Shown one piece after another: positions 10,386 to 19,442 of a DNA stretch of 64,000 nt. The stretch spans positions 62,001 to 126,000 of the forward strand of contig SXXW01000011.1 of assembly GCA_005791165.1 (NCBI GenBank), read 5' to 3'. The notes beneath the pieces were generated by a model. The model was given only the letters and a program-made list of their open reading frames with translations, was not told where the DNA came from and did not search any database. The stretch comes from Cytophagaceae bacterium (GTDB lineage Bacteria; Bacteroidota; Bacteroidia; Cytophagales; Spirosomataceae). Position 1 is the first letter of the stretch. Every line of letters starts with the position of its first letter. Made by a program: the position numbers and the translations under genes.

Positions 10386-10501
10386 ATAAAACAGATTTTT
10401 TGACTTGATCAAGCTGTTTCAACTTAAACAGCGAGCCCTTAGTCTTTCTAGTGATGGGTTAAATTAAAAACCATTTTTATGTAATTTGTGTAAATTCAAG
10501 C

Positions 10502-10509
10502 TAAATTTG
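10502..10509 (+). promoter_or_regulatory. Candidate -7 box TAAATTTG for the DUF4038 gene
   Basis: Matches TAnnTTTG; supports translation start at ATG 10528 rather than TTG 10486. Confidence 0.4.
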
Positions 10510-10527
10510 CAAACCAAATCGATTTAC

Positions 10528-12177
10528 ATGATTCGCTTATTATTCGTTTTTGTTTTTATTTTAACGTGGTCCACAAGCACTTTTGGGCAGTTTCAAGTAA
10601 GCGAAAATCGTCGATTTATCACACGCGATGGCAAGCCATTTTTCTGGCTTGGAGATACAGCCTGGGAACTTTTTCATCGACTTTCCAAAGAAGATGCCAC
10701 CTATTATTTCAAGAAAAGAAGCGAGCAGGGATTCACCGTTATTCAAGCGGTGGCCTTAGCGGAATTAGATGGATTGCAAACACCTAATGCTAATGGAGAT
10801 TTGCCGCTCATCGATTTAGACCCCACAAAACCCAATGAAAAATATTTTGCTCACGTAGATACTCTGATCACTATTGCGGGCAAATTTGGTCTGACCATTG
10901 CAATGCTCCCAACTTGGGGAGACAAAGTGGATAAGTCGACCTGGGGAAAAGGGCCAGAAATTTTTAACGCAAAAAACGCAAATACCTATGGAAAATGGAT
11001 CGGCCAGCGCTTTGAAAAAAAGACCAATTTGATTTGGACAATGGGAGGCGATCGCAATCCAAAAAATGCCCAACAAATAGAAATTTGGAATGCTTTAGCT
11101 GAAGGAGTTACGGCTGGTGCCGGTGGACCCAATAAGGTGCTCATGAGTTTTCATCCGCAGCCCAATGCCCTAGGTTCTGCCGAATGGTTTCATCAAAGCG
11201 AATGGTTAGATTTCAATATGTTTCAAAATGGGCATTGTCGAGATCAAGAGCACTATTTAAAAGTATCAACGTTATATAACAAGGCTCCCTTTAAGCCGAT
11301 CATCGACGGTGAACCGATGTACGAAGATCACCCCGTTTGTTTTAACGCAAAGGACTTGGGAACATCAAGTGCCTATGACATCAGAAAATATGCCTATTTG
11401 GACTTATTTGCGGGTGCCTTTGGACATACCTATGGTTGTCATGATGTGTGGCAAATGTTTGATTCCACGCGTGTCGGAATTAATGGCCCCCATTTTCCTT
11501 GGAAAATTGCCTTAGATTTACCTGGTGCAAACCAAATGAAATTTGCCCGAGAATTAATGGAATCTAAATCCATGCTCGACCGAATTCCAGATCAATCCAT
11601 TTTAATTGAGTCCGACGAAACCCCCGGGGAGCGTATCCAAGCGACTCGTGGAAAAGACTATGTTTTTGTTTATTCATGCGTAGGGAAAAGATTCCGCCTA
11701 AAAATGGGCCAAATTCCCGGTGAAAAATCAACTTACTTTTGGGTGAATCCTAGGACGGGCGAAAAGTCAACCAAAAATAACATCAACAATACTGGAATTC
11801 AGACTTTCACGCCACCTTCTAAAGGATATGGCTTGGACTGGGTGATGGTCTTAGAATCTTTACCAGATCCAAAACCTGAAGTTAAACCTGAGCCTGCTGC
11901 TGCAGAGGTAAAGCCGAGCCAAGAGGCTAAAACTCCTGCGACTCCATTAGCACCGGCCAATGCCCCTGAGGTAAAAGCAGAAACCAAACCGCAATCCGCT
12001 GCAACAACTCCTTTGCAAGCGAGTCCCGCGACTACGCCCACCATAGTCCCTGAAGTAAAACCTCAGGTTTCGCCAACGAGCACTTTACAAGCAAGTCCAG
12101 CGACAGCGCCTACGGCTCCCACAGCAAATACAGCAACAGAAAATAGTTCAGCGACCACCGCTCAGCCTAACAAATAA
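10528..12177 (+). CDS. DUF4038 / apiosidase-like glycoside hydrolase with C-terminal Pro/Ala/Thr-rich tail
   Basis: Signal peptide MIRLLFVFVFILTWSTSTFGQ; FQVSENRRFITRDGKPFFWLGDTAWELFHRLSKEDATYYFKKRSEQGFTVIQAVAL is the hallmark of the DUF4038 (GH140-like) N-terminus. Confidence 0.88.
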   Translation: MIRLLFVFVFILTWSTSTFGQFQVSENRRFITRDGKPFFWLGDTAWELFHRLSKEDATYYFKKRSEQGFTVIQAVALAELDGLQTPNANGDLPLIDLDPTKPNEKYFAHVDTLITIAGKFGLTIAMLPTWGDKVDKSTWGKGPEIFNAKNANTYGKWIGQRFEKKTNLIWTMGGDRNPKNAQQIEIWNALAEGVTAGAGGPNKVLMSFHPQPNALGSAEWFHQSEWLDFNMFQNGHCRDQEHYLKVSTLYNKAPFKPIIDGEPMYEDHPVCFNAKDLGTSSAYDIRKYAYLDLFAGAFGHTYGCHDVWQMFDSTRVGINGPHFPWKIALDLPGANQMKFARELMESKSMLDRIPDQSILIESDETPGERIQATRGKDYVFVYSCVGKRFRLKMGQIPGEKSTYFWVNPRTGEKSTKNNINNTGIQTFTPPSKGYGLDWVMVLESLPDPKPEVKPEPAAAEVKPSQEAKTPATPLAPANAPEVKAETKPQSAATTPLQASPATTPTIVPEVKPQVSPTSTLQASPATAPTAPTANTATENSSATTAQPNK

Positions 12178-12261
12178 ATACGCCAAATTAAGAATTCGCC
12201 AAGCGCATTTATTTGTCATATTATTTATTAATTTGGCATCGCTAAACCTAATTATACACGT

Positions 12262-13074
12262 ATGTTAACCCAAGCTCAAATCGATTCCTATCATCAAGAT
12301 GGTTATGTCCAAATACCTGGTATGTTCAATCAAGCAGAAATTGACCTATTGTATGGCGTGGCGACGGACGATTCAGTGGTCAACAATTCATTTGACTTAA
12401 ATGATCAAAACGGAAAGAAAACAAAATTAACGCTTTGGTTTACTGCTGGCGACGATTCTTTCGGCTTAATGTCTCGTTGCGCCCGACTGGTTCAAGGGGT
12501 TCAAAGTCTTTTAGGTCCCGGCAAAGTATGCCATTTTCACTCTAAAGTGATGCAAAAAGAACCTCGCGTAGGAGGCGCTTGGGAGTGGCATCAAGATTAT
12601 GGATATTGGTACAAAAATGGTTTTTTATATCCCGAAGCCATGATTTCAGTGATGGTTGCTTTGACGGATGCTACGATCGAAAATGGCTGCCTGCAAGTTT
12701 TAAAAGGCACCCATAAAATGCAAAGAATTGAACATCATTTTGCGGGGGAGCAACAAGGCGCCGACATGGATTTTGTCCAAGAAGCAGAAAAGGTTTCAGA
12801 CCTTATTTACTGTGAATTAAAAGCGGGAGACGTTCTGTTTTTCCACCCCAATGTCCTTCATCGCTCCGAAGCAAATCTTTCGGAAACGGCCCGTTGGTCT
12901 GTCATTTCCGCCTACAACTTAGCCCACAATATTCCTTTCAGGGAAAAAAATACTTCTTGCATTACACCTGTGGCCATGGTGTCCGATGAAGCTTTGCTTG
13001 CCAGCGGGAAAAAAGAAGTTCATCAGGCCGATTTTCTATTGAAAGAAAAGGAAATTACTCTTCAAGTCAAATGA
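12262..13074 (+). CDS. Phytanoyl-CoA dioxygenase (PhyH) family protein
   Basis: HxD...H iron-site pattern: EWHQDYGYWYKNGFLYPEAMISVMVALTDATIENGCLQVLKGTH ... LFFHPNVLHRSEANLS. Confidence 0.9.
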   Translation: MLTQAQIDSYHQDGYVQIPGMFNQAEIDLLYGVATDDSVVNNSFDLNDQNGKKTKLTLWFTAGDDSFGLMSRCARLVQGVQSLLGPGKVCHFHSKVMQKEPRVGGAWEWHQDYGYWYKNGFLYPEAMISVMVALTDATIENGCLQVLKGTHKMQRIEHHFAGEQQGADMDFVQEAEKVSDLIYCELKAGDVLFFHPNVLHRSEANLSETARWSVISAYNLAHNIPFREKNTSCITPVAMVSDEALLASGKKEVHQADFLLKEKEITLQVK

Positions 13075-13973
13075 TGACGCAGCCATTTTCTAGACGCAAA
13101 TTTTTACTGATGTTGCCGGTAGGAGCCTCGCTTTTTTATGAAGGCCAAGAGCAAAGAGTGATTTCTAGCAATGGATATAATTGGATTACTTTTTACCAAA
13201 GAGCCGGGAAAGTATGGGGCCAAGATTGGGACGCATGTATCCAAGATTATGCTCATTCAGGGTTGAAGGCTTTGGAGCCATCCATCGGAAATGTAGCCGA
13301 TGTAAATAAGCTAATTCCCGCATTAAAAAAATACGATATTTCCCTGCCTTCCATTTATGTCGGCAGTATTTTGCATGAACCCAAGGAAGCGGATTTGTCG
13401 ATCCAACGAATCTTAGCGATTGCAGACCGATTAAAATCAGAAGGGACCAACATTATCGTGACGAATCCCAGTCCATTGAAAAATGGCGTGGCAAAAACGG
13501 ATGCAGAACTGGTATGTCAAGTGGAAAAACTGAATTTGCTGGGGAGTCAATTAAAACAAAAAGGGATCACCCTAGCGTATCATACACACGATGTTGAGTT
13601 TCGTGAAAACGCAAAAGAATTTCATTATGTTTTGCAACATACAAAACCCGAAAATCTGGCTTTTTGCATGGATGTACATTGGGTGTATCGAGGTTCCGGA
13701 AATTCCGAACAAACGGTTTTCGACATTTTGAAAACCTATGGAAACAGGATCGTTGCTTTGCATATTCGTCAGTCTGAAAATGGAATTTGGACCGAAACCT
13801 TTTCCGGAAAAGGGGACATCGATTATGTTCGCTTTGCCAAAGAATTAAAAAAGAAAAAAATTAAACCCCATTTAGTCATCGAGCAATGTCTTGAAGCTAA
13901 AACGGTTCAAACGATGGATGCCGCTCAGGCTCATGCCATCGATTTAAAAGTAGTCAAAGCATTATTTAATTAA
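13071..13973 (+). CDS. Sugar phosphate isomerase/epimerase (TIM barrel), possible Tat signal
   Basis: N-terminal FSRRKFLLMLPVGASL; LAYHTHDVEFRE, FCMDVHWVYRG and GKGDIDYVRFAKELKKKKIKPHLVIEQ match the AP-endonuclease-2-like isomerase family; ATGA overlap with upstream gene. Confidence 0.88.
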   Translation: MMTQPFSRRKFLLMLPVGASLFYEGQEQRVISSNGYNWITFYQRAGKVWGQDWDACIQDYAHSGLKALEPSIGNVADVNKLIPALKKYDISLPSIYVGSILHEPKEADLSIQRILAIADRLKSEGTNIIVTNPSPLKNGVAKTDAELVCQVEKLNLLGSQLKQKGITLAYHTHDVEFRENAKEFHYVLQHTKPENLAFCMDVHWVYRGSGNSEQTVFDILKTYGNRIVALHIRQSENGIWTETFSGKGDIDYVRFAKELKKKKIKPHLVIEQCLEAKTVQTMDAAQAHAIDLKVVKALFN

Positions 13974-13980
13974 AAAGATT

Positions 13981-15180
13981 ATGGCTAAAGTATGTATTTT
14001 GGGAGGAGGATTTATCGGCCGTTTTTATGCGGAATCCCTTTGCGGTAGACGAGGAAAAGATATTGTGACCGTGGTTTATGCACGTAAAAAAGAAACAGCG
14101 ATTCGCTTTGCGACAGATTATCAAGTCGCTCATTTTACCACCGAAATGGAGGAGGCCATCGCCCATGCGGAGACTGAATTTGTGGTGATTGCGTTACCTA
14201 ATTATTTACATGAGGAAGCCGTAATGCTTTGTGTGAAACACAAAAAAGCGGTGTTATGTACCAAGCCATTGGGTCGGACTGCAGCGGAGGCATTAAGGAT
14301 GACCTTGGCCTGCGAGGAAGCTGGGGTTTTTGCCGGATATTTAGAAGATCTTTGTTATACCCCGAAATTTTTAAAGTCGGTGAAAAGTGTGGAGGCGGGT
14401 TCCATAGGCCGAGTGCTTTGGGCGAAATCCAGGGAAACACATCCAGGTCCGCATTCCGATTGGTTTTGGGATATTGAAAAAGCAGGGGGCGGAGCTGTGT
14501 TGGATTTAGGTTGCCATTGCATTGAAATTGCAAGAAATTTTATAGGAAAAGATATTTTGCCTGTTGAAGTGATGTGCTGGGCCGACACCCAAGTGAAGCC
14601 GATTGACGCAGAAGACCATGCCATCGGTTTAGTTAAATATGAGAATGGTGCGATAGGCCAATTTGAAGTTTCTTGGACTTTTCGCGGAGGCATGGATTTA
14701 AGAGATGAGGTGATGGGAACCGAAGGGACCATTTGGGTCAACTCATTTTTACGGACGGGCTTTGAAATGTTTACTACCGGTGCGGGCACCGATTATGTGG
14801 CGGAAAAAGCGGAGTCGACAAGCGGTTGGCAATTTCCCGTAGGCGATGAAGCGCATGAATTAGGCTACCCAACGATGTTTAATGACATGTTTGATTCGTA
14901 TGAAAAAGGAGAGCAACCCCGTGAAACTTTTTACGATGGATACGTAGTCAACGCGATTGTAGATGCGGCCTATAAATCTGCTAAAACAAAATTGTGGGAG
15001 CCAGTTAATTTGCCAGTTTGGCGCGGTCAAACAGGCGTACAAAAACCGTCTGTGTACCAAGAATACGACGGGGAGCATTGGTTTATCAAGGATGAGATAT
15101 TACCCAACGGCGATAAAAAAGTGATTTTAAAGAATAAAAAAACGGGTGAAATTTCTGAAAAAGAAACCTGGAAAAACTAA
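13981..15180 (+). CDS. Gfo/Idh/MocA family oxidoreductase
   Basis: Rossmann start KVCILGGGFIGRFYAESL; ALPNYLHEEAVMLCVKHKKAVLCTKPLGRTAAEA; AGGGAVLDLGCHCIEIARNFIG. Confidence 0.93.
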   Translation: MAKVCILGGGFIGRFYAESLCGRRGKDIVTVVYARKKETAIRFATDYQVAHFTTEMEEAIAHAETEFVVIALPNYLHEEAVMLCVKHKKAVLCTKPLGRTAAEALRMTLACEEAGVFAGYLEDLCYTPKFLKSVKSVEAGSIGRVLWAKSRETHPGPHSDWFWDIEKAGGGAVLDLGCHCIEIARNFIGKDILPVEVMCWADTQVKPIDAEDHAIGLVKYENGAIGQFEVSWTFRGGMDLRDEVMGTEGTIWVNSFLRTGFEMFTTGAGTDYVAEKAESTSGWQFPVGDEAHELGYPTMFNDMFDSYEKGEQPRETFYDGYVVNAIVDAAYKSAKTKLWEPVNLPVWRGQTGVQKPSVYQEYDGEHWFIKDEILPNGDKKVILKNKKTGEISEKETWKN

Positions 15181-15182
15181 AG

Positions 15183-15217
15183 AAAATGGGTGAAGCTCAA
15201 TGCTTCGCCCATTTTTT
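15183..15217. terminator. Bidirectional intrinsic terminator between convergent genes
   Basis: aaaatgggtgaagc-tcaat-gcttcgcccatttttt: 14-bp stem with one G-T pair, T tract on one side and A tract on the other. Confidence 0.85.
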
Positions 15218-18206
15218 ATTTCTTAATGTAAGCGATTAAATCAGCCATAGCTTTCAGATTGATGTTGCCTTCTAAGCCATTAGGCATAGCTGAAACACGC
15301 ATATCTCGCTTCGATTTAATTCGGGTCTTTTCGATGTTTTGAACCGTTCCACCCATTAATTTTAATGCGATAGATTGATTGTTTTCTGAGGTGATAATTC
15401 CTGTTAATCGAGTTCCATCTGTCATTTCAAGTTCCCATTGGCCATATTTATCAGCAATGGAGTTGTTCGGATTGATGATTTCAGTAACGATGGATAATGC
15501 ATTTCTGCTTTTCAATGTCGATAAATTTGGTCCAAACTCGACCCCTTTTACGTCTTTAATGATGTGGCATGTGGTACAATTAGCCTCAAAAACTTTCTTT
15601 CCGTTTTCCGCATTTCCTGCCATTTCTGCCGCCGGCAAATAGTTTTGTAAAATAGCCTTTCGGTCTTCCGCGATGGCTAAAACTTTTCTTGCCAAAGCAC
15701 GCACTCCCTTGTCGTAATAATTCATTAACTCGACAAACTGTGGCCAGGCTAAATCAGTTTTTGGAATGTTATTTTTCTCAACTTCTTTGAGCAAGCTAGT
15801 GATGTATGTATCATTAAAAAGCATGTATTTAATCCATTCTTTTTTAGCCTTTGGTGCCATCGAAGAATACGCTCGATTGATCGCAATTAAATCGGCGGGC
15901 TTAATTATTTTAGGCAAAGAAGTGATGGCCGCTACCTGTAAATGCTCTGGATTTTTTTGACTTAACAGGTTGACTAGTTGGGCTTCCACCGCAGGTGTCT
16001 TAGCCAATGCCACCAGTTTTAACGAGCTTGCCTGTAATTCTTTGTTGGCAGATACACTCGCTTTTTTACTGCCTTCTGCAATAATGGCATTGTTTTTTGG
16101 TAAACCGCTGATCGCAAAAATTCGGATAATCGATCCCCTCAATTCATTGTTTTCTGTACTATAAAAAGTACGGGCCATTAAGTCTTTTTGTGCTTCCGAT
16201 AGGTGGAAGTCGGCGTCCGTCTCATTCACATACGCGGCAACTCCTTTTAAGATAGCCGCTTGCCACCAGTCATTTTTTGGATTGTTGTCAATGGCTAAAT
16301 TTAAAAATTCAGTATCTCCTTTCTTCACTAAGGTGGCCGCGAGATATTCTAAAAACTCAGATTTTCCTTCGCTGGCAGTAGGCCCCATCGCTTGTGTACT
16401 AAATTTCAATAAATCATATTCTGCCCCTTGAGAGGAGGCGATGGCTGCGATTCCTGTCCAATGATCATCGATGTCTTTGGTCAAAATCTTCGCTTTTAAT
16501 TCAGCCATTTTGGGTAAACTCAGATAGCTCGACGAACATATCCATTGAAATCTGACGCGAGCCGAAGGGTCATCAGCTAATTTAATCAGGGACTCATTTA
16601 TAGCTGAATTTCCTTTAAATCCTGGCTTTTGCATCATGCGATCTGCGAGTTGTAATGCATTTTCCCGAACACCTTCATAACCCGATTGTAATGCATTTTC
16701 AAGATCTTTGGGATTTAAAATTCCCAAGTCGTGTAGCAACCATAAGGCGGCGACAGTCCCATATTCCGCATCGGAACGGACTAAATCAGATAGCGCTGAA
16801 GCTACTTTTTTATCGCCACGTTGAAATAAAAGTCGTTGGGCTGTCTTTCTAAACCAACCATTTTCATGGCTCAGTAATTTGACTAATTCATCAGAAGATT
16901 TTTCACTCAAGCGTACCGATTTCATCCAATCCATCGGGACGCTTCCCTTCTTAGTCACGCGGTAGATTCGGCCTTTCGTAGAGCCGTTATATAATGCCCC
17001 ACTTTTATTTACCTCATCTGACATCCACTCTGGATGCTCAATCAATTGGCGATAATAATCAACCACATAAAGCGCACCATCAGGTCCAACATAAAAATTA
17101 ACTGGTCGGAACCATGGATCTTTTGACGCTAAGAATTCCTTTTTTTCTAAGAGTCTTTTGCCTGAAAAAGTAGCCCCTTTGGACTCAATAATGTCGGCAT
17201 GAACGAGGTTGTGCGTAGGCTCGCCGATGAATGTCACATTTTTAAAGTCCTTCCCAAAAGCCCCGCCGTCATACCAAGTCACACTGCAACTAGAAGACAC
17301 CACGCCGATGTCGGTAAGCAATTGGTGATTTGGGTTTTCTGAAATTGGATACACTTCACATGCATCCCCATGATCTGGTATTTTAGACATGGCTTCTGAA
17401 ATCACTAAATTTTTATTGGCATTTACATAGCGCGCGTCGATCACCTCATGAAAAAGATGGTCAGCATTATCGGTATAAAAACGTCTGCCCCACGGATCCG
17501 TCGTATGTCCATATTGAGTCTCCCCGGATAAGGATTCAATCTCAAATGAGCCTGGCTTAAAACGAACATTTCGGCCATTTCCATTTTGTGGTAATTTAGG
17601 GGCATTGGGATTGCCAGCGAACGTGATTTCTTTCCCTTTATCTCCAAAAATATTTTCATAAGAGAAGGAATTGATGGCTCCCGAATGACCTACATAAATC
17701 CAATTATCAATCCCAAATTTTGGGCTGTTCATATTGTGTTGCGGGTTTGACAAAGAGAATCCCGTCAAAATTACTTCGCGTTTATCCGCCTTATTATCTC
17801 CATCGGTATCTTCTAAATAAATGATGTTGGGGGAATCAGCGACTAAAATTCCCTTCTTCCATTTCATGATTCCCATGGGAAGCGTTAAGCTATCGGCAAA
17901 CAAAATGCTTTTGTCTGGGTAACCGTCTTGATTCGTATCTACCAACTTTTTAACGTGGCCTTTTTTGCTTAGATCTAATGGATAGCCCGACATTTCTAAT
18001 ACGAACCAATTGCCATCTTCGTCGATTTCCATCGCCACTGGATCTGCGATTAAGGGGTCAGCGGCCACTAATTCCACTTCAAACCCATCCATCACTTGAA
18101 TGGAATTCAAGGCTTTTTGATGCTCATCTGAGAGCTTAATCATGGGATGTTCTTTGCCCTGACAACTGATGATCAACAGGCTAATCGCTAAAATTAGATA
18201 TCTCAT
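15216..18206 (-). CDS. PVC-type dehydrogenase lipoprotein: beta-propeller, HEAT-like repeats and C-terminal cytochrome c heme-binding domain
   Basis: Lipobox LLIISCQGKE; DGFEVELVAADPLIADPVAMEIDEDGNWFVLEM...; CTTCH heme motif in GKKVFEANCTTCHIIKDVKGVEFGPNLS followed by DGTRLTGIITSENNQSIALKLMGGT. Confidence 0.88.
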   Translation of the reverse strand: MRYLILAISLLIISCQGKEHPMIKLSDEHQKALNSIQVMDGFEVELVAADPLIADPVAMEIDEDGNWFVLEMSGYPLDLSKKGHVKKLVDTNQDGYPDKSILFADSLTLPMGIMKWKKGILVADSPNIIYLEDTDGDNKADKREVILTGFSLSNPQHNMNSPKFGIDNWIYVGHSGAINSFSYENIFGDKGKEITFAGNPNAPKLPQNGNGRNVRFKPGSFEIESLSGETQYGHTTDPWGRRFYTDNADHLFHEVIDARYVNANKNLVISEAMSKIPDHGDACEVYPISENPNHQLLTDIGVVSSSCSVTWYDGGAFGKDFKNVTFIGEPTHNLVHADIIESKGATFSGKRLLEKKEFLASKDPWFRPVNFYVGPDGALYVVDYYRQLIEHPEWMSDEVNKSGALYNGSTKGRIYRVTKKGSVPMDWMKSVRLSEKSSDELVKLLSHENGWFRKTAQRLLFQRGDKKVASALSDLVRSDAEYGTVAALWLLHDLGILNPKDLENALQSGYEGVRENALQLADRMMQKPGFKGNSAINESLIKLADDPSARVRFQWICSSSYLSLPKMAELKAKILTKDIDDHWTGIAAIASSQGAEYDLLKFSTQAMGPTASEGKSEFLEYLAATLVKKGDTEFLNLAIDNNPKNDWWQAAILKGVAAYVNETDADFHLSEAQKDLMARTFYSTENNELRGSIIRIFAISGLPKNNAIIAEGSKKASVSANKELQASSLKLVALAKTPAVEAQLVNLLSQKNPEHLQVAAITSLPKIIKPADLIAINRAYSSMAPKAKKEWIKYMLFNDTYITSLLKEVEKNNIPKTDLAWPQFVELMNYYDKGVRALARKVLAIAEDRKAILQNYLPAAEMAGNAENGKKVFEANCTTCHIIKDVKGVEFGPNLSTLKSRNALSIVTEIINPNNSIADKYGQWELEMTDGTRLTGIITSENNQSIALKLMGGTVQNIEKTRIKSKRDMRVSAMPNGLEGNINLKAMADLIAYIKK

Positions 18207-18400
18207 TTTGAATGATTTTTACGAAATAAATGTATAAAAATTATTGAATTAATACATGATAACTCAAATTTTAATCTAATGTTTGTTATTCTTCTTTACC
18301 CAAATGTTTTTTTAATTTAGTAATTATTTAAGAGATATGTGGAATTTTGAACCTAGAAAAAGGGATTAAATATTCCTTCAAGTTTAAAATATTTTTTTTC

Positions 18401-18408
18401 TAACTTGC
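18401..18408 (+). promoter_or_regulatory. Candidate -7-like element TAACTTGC upstream of sialidase-like gene
   Basis: Variant of TAnnTTTG 19 bp before the ATG; a similar TACCTTGC lies before the 29066 start. Confidence 0.3.
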
Positions 18409-18427
18409 AATTAAACCTATTGAAACC

Positions 18428-19441
18428 ATGATCAAATTCATTCAAGCCTTTGCATTTTGCATTTTAGCCAATACGATTTTTGCACAAAAAATTACTTCAG
18501 AGTTTATCTACGAAAAGGCCCCATTCCCTTCTTGCCATGCATCCACCCTGGAAGAAACTCCACGGGGAATCATTGCTTCTTGGTTTGGAGGAACTGCAGA
18601 AAAAGATAAGGATGTAGGAATTTGGGTGAGTCGTTTGGAAAAAGGAAAATGGACGGCACCGGTGGAAGTGGCGAATGGAGTTCAAAATGAAACATTGCGT
18701 TACCCAACTTGGAATCCCGTATTATTTAAAATGCCGAAAGGAGATTTGATATTATTCTATAAAGTGGGCCCCACACCTTCTACTTGGTGGGGAATGTTAA
18801 AACGTTCGAAAGACAATGGATTAACTTGGTCTGCGGCAGAAAAATTACCGGATGGTATTTATGGGCCGATTAAAAATAAACCTGTCATGTTGAAAAATGG
18901 CACCTTACTATGTCCTACTTCCTCGGAAGATCAGGGCTGGCGGGTACATTTTGAGATGACAAAAGACGGTGGTCGTACTTGGTCCCGCACCGAAGCCATC
19001 AACGATGGAAAGGAATTTTCAGCGATACAACCCAGCGTTTTGTTTCTGCCTGATGGCCGCTTGCAATTGCTTTGTCGGAGTAAAAATGGGCTGATTTTAG
19101 AATCTTTTTCTAGTGACCAAGGAAAAACATGGTCGGCCTTAAAAGCAACTTCATTGCCAAACCCTAACTCGGGAACTGATGCGGTAACCTTAAAAGATGG
19201 TCGACATGTCCTTGTGTACAATCACGTAACAAAAGAATCCCAAGCATGGGGTGGGAAACGTTCGCCCCTAAATGTTGCTATTTCGAAAGATGGCCAGAAA
19301 TGGGATGAGATTTCCGTCTTAGAAAATGAGCCCAAAGCTGAGTTCTCTTATCCTGCCGTCATTCAAACAAAAGATGGTAAAATTCACATTACCTATACTT
19401 GGAAACGTGAGAAAATTAAACACGTGGTAATCCAATTATAA
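18428..19441 (+). CDS. Sialidase/BNR-repeat family protein (exo-alpha-sialidase-like), secreted
   Basis: Signal peptide; Asp-box motifs SKDNGLTWSA, TKDGGRTWSR, SSDQGKTWSA, SKDGQKWDE; ETPRGIIASWFGGTAEKDKDVGIWVSR. Confidence 0.88.
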   Translation: MIKFIQAFAFCILANTIFAQKITSEFIYEKAPFPSCHASTLEETPRGIIASWFGGTAEKDKDVGIWVSRLEKGKWTAPVEVANGVQNETLRYPTWNPVLFKMPKGDLILFYKVGPTPSTWWGMLKRSKDNGLTWSAAEKLPDGIYGPIKNKPVMLKNGTLLCPTSSEDQGWRVHFEMTKDGGRTWSRTEAINDGKEFSAIQPSVLFLPDGRLQLLCRSKNGLILESFSSDQGKTWSALKATSLPNPNSGTDAVTLKDGRHVLVYNHVTKESQAWGGKRSPLNVAISKDGQKWDEISVLENEPKAEFSYPAVIQTKDGKIHITYTWKREKIKHVVIQL

Positions 19442-19442
19442 T

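Noticed and set aside
14198-14533. 111-aa minus-strand ORF in the Gfo/Idh gene
   Set aside because: Antisense, overlaps another spurious ORF in the same region.
14355-14789. 144-aa minus-strand ORF inside the Gfo/Idh/MocA gene
   Set aside because: Antisense to a clear, complete CDS; composition is an antisense shadow; no recognisable domain.
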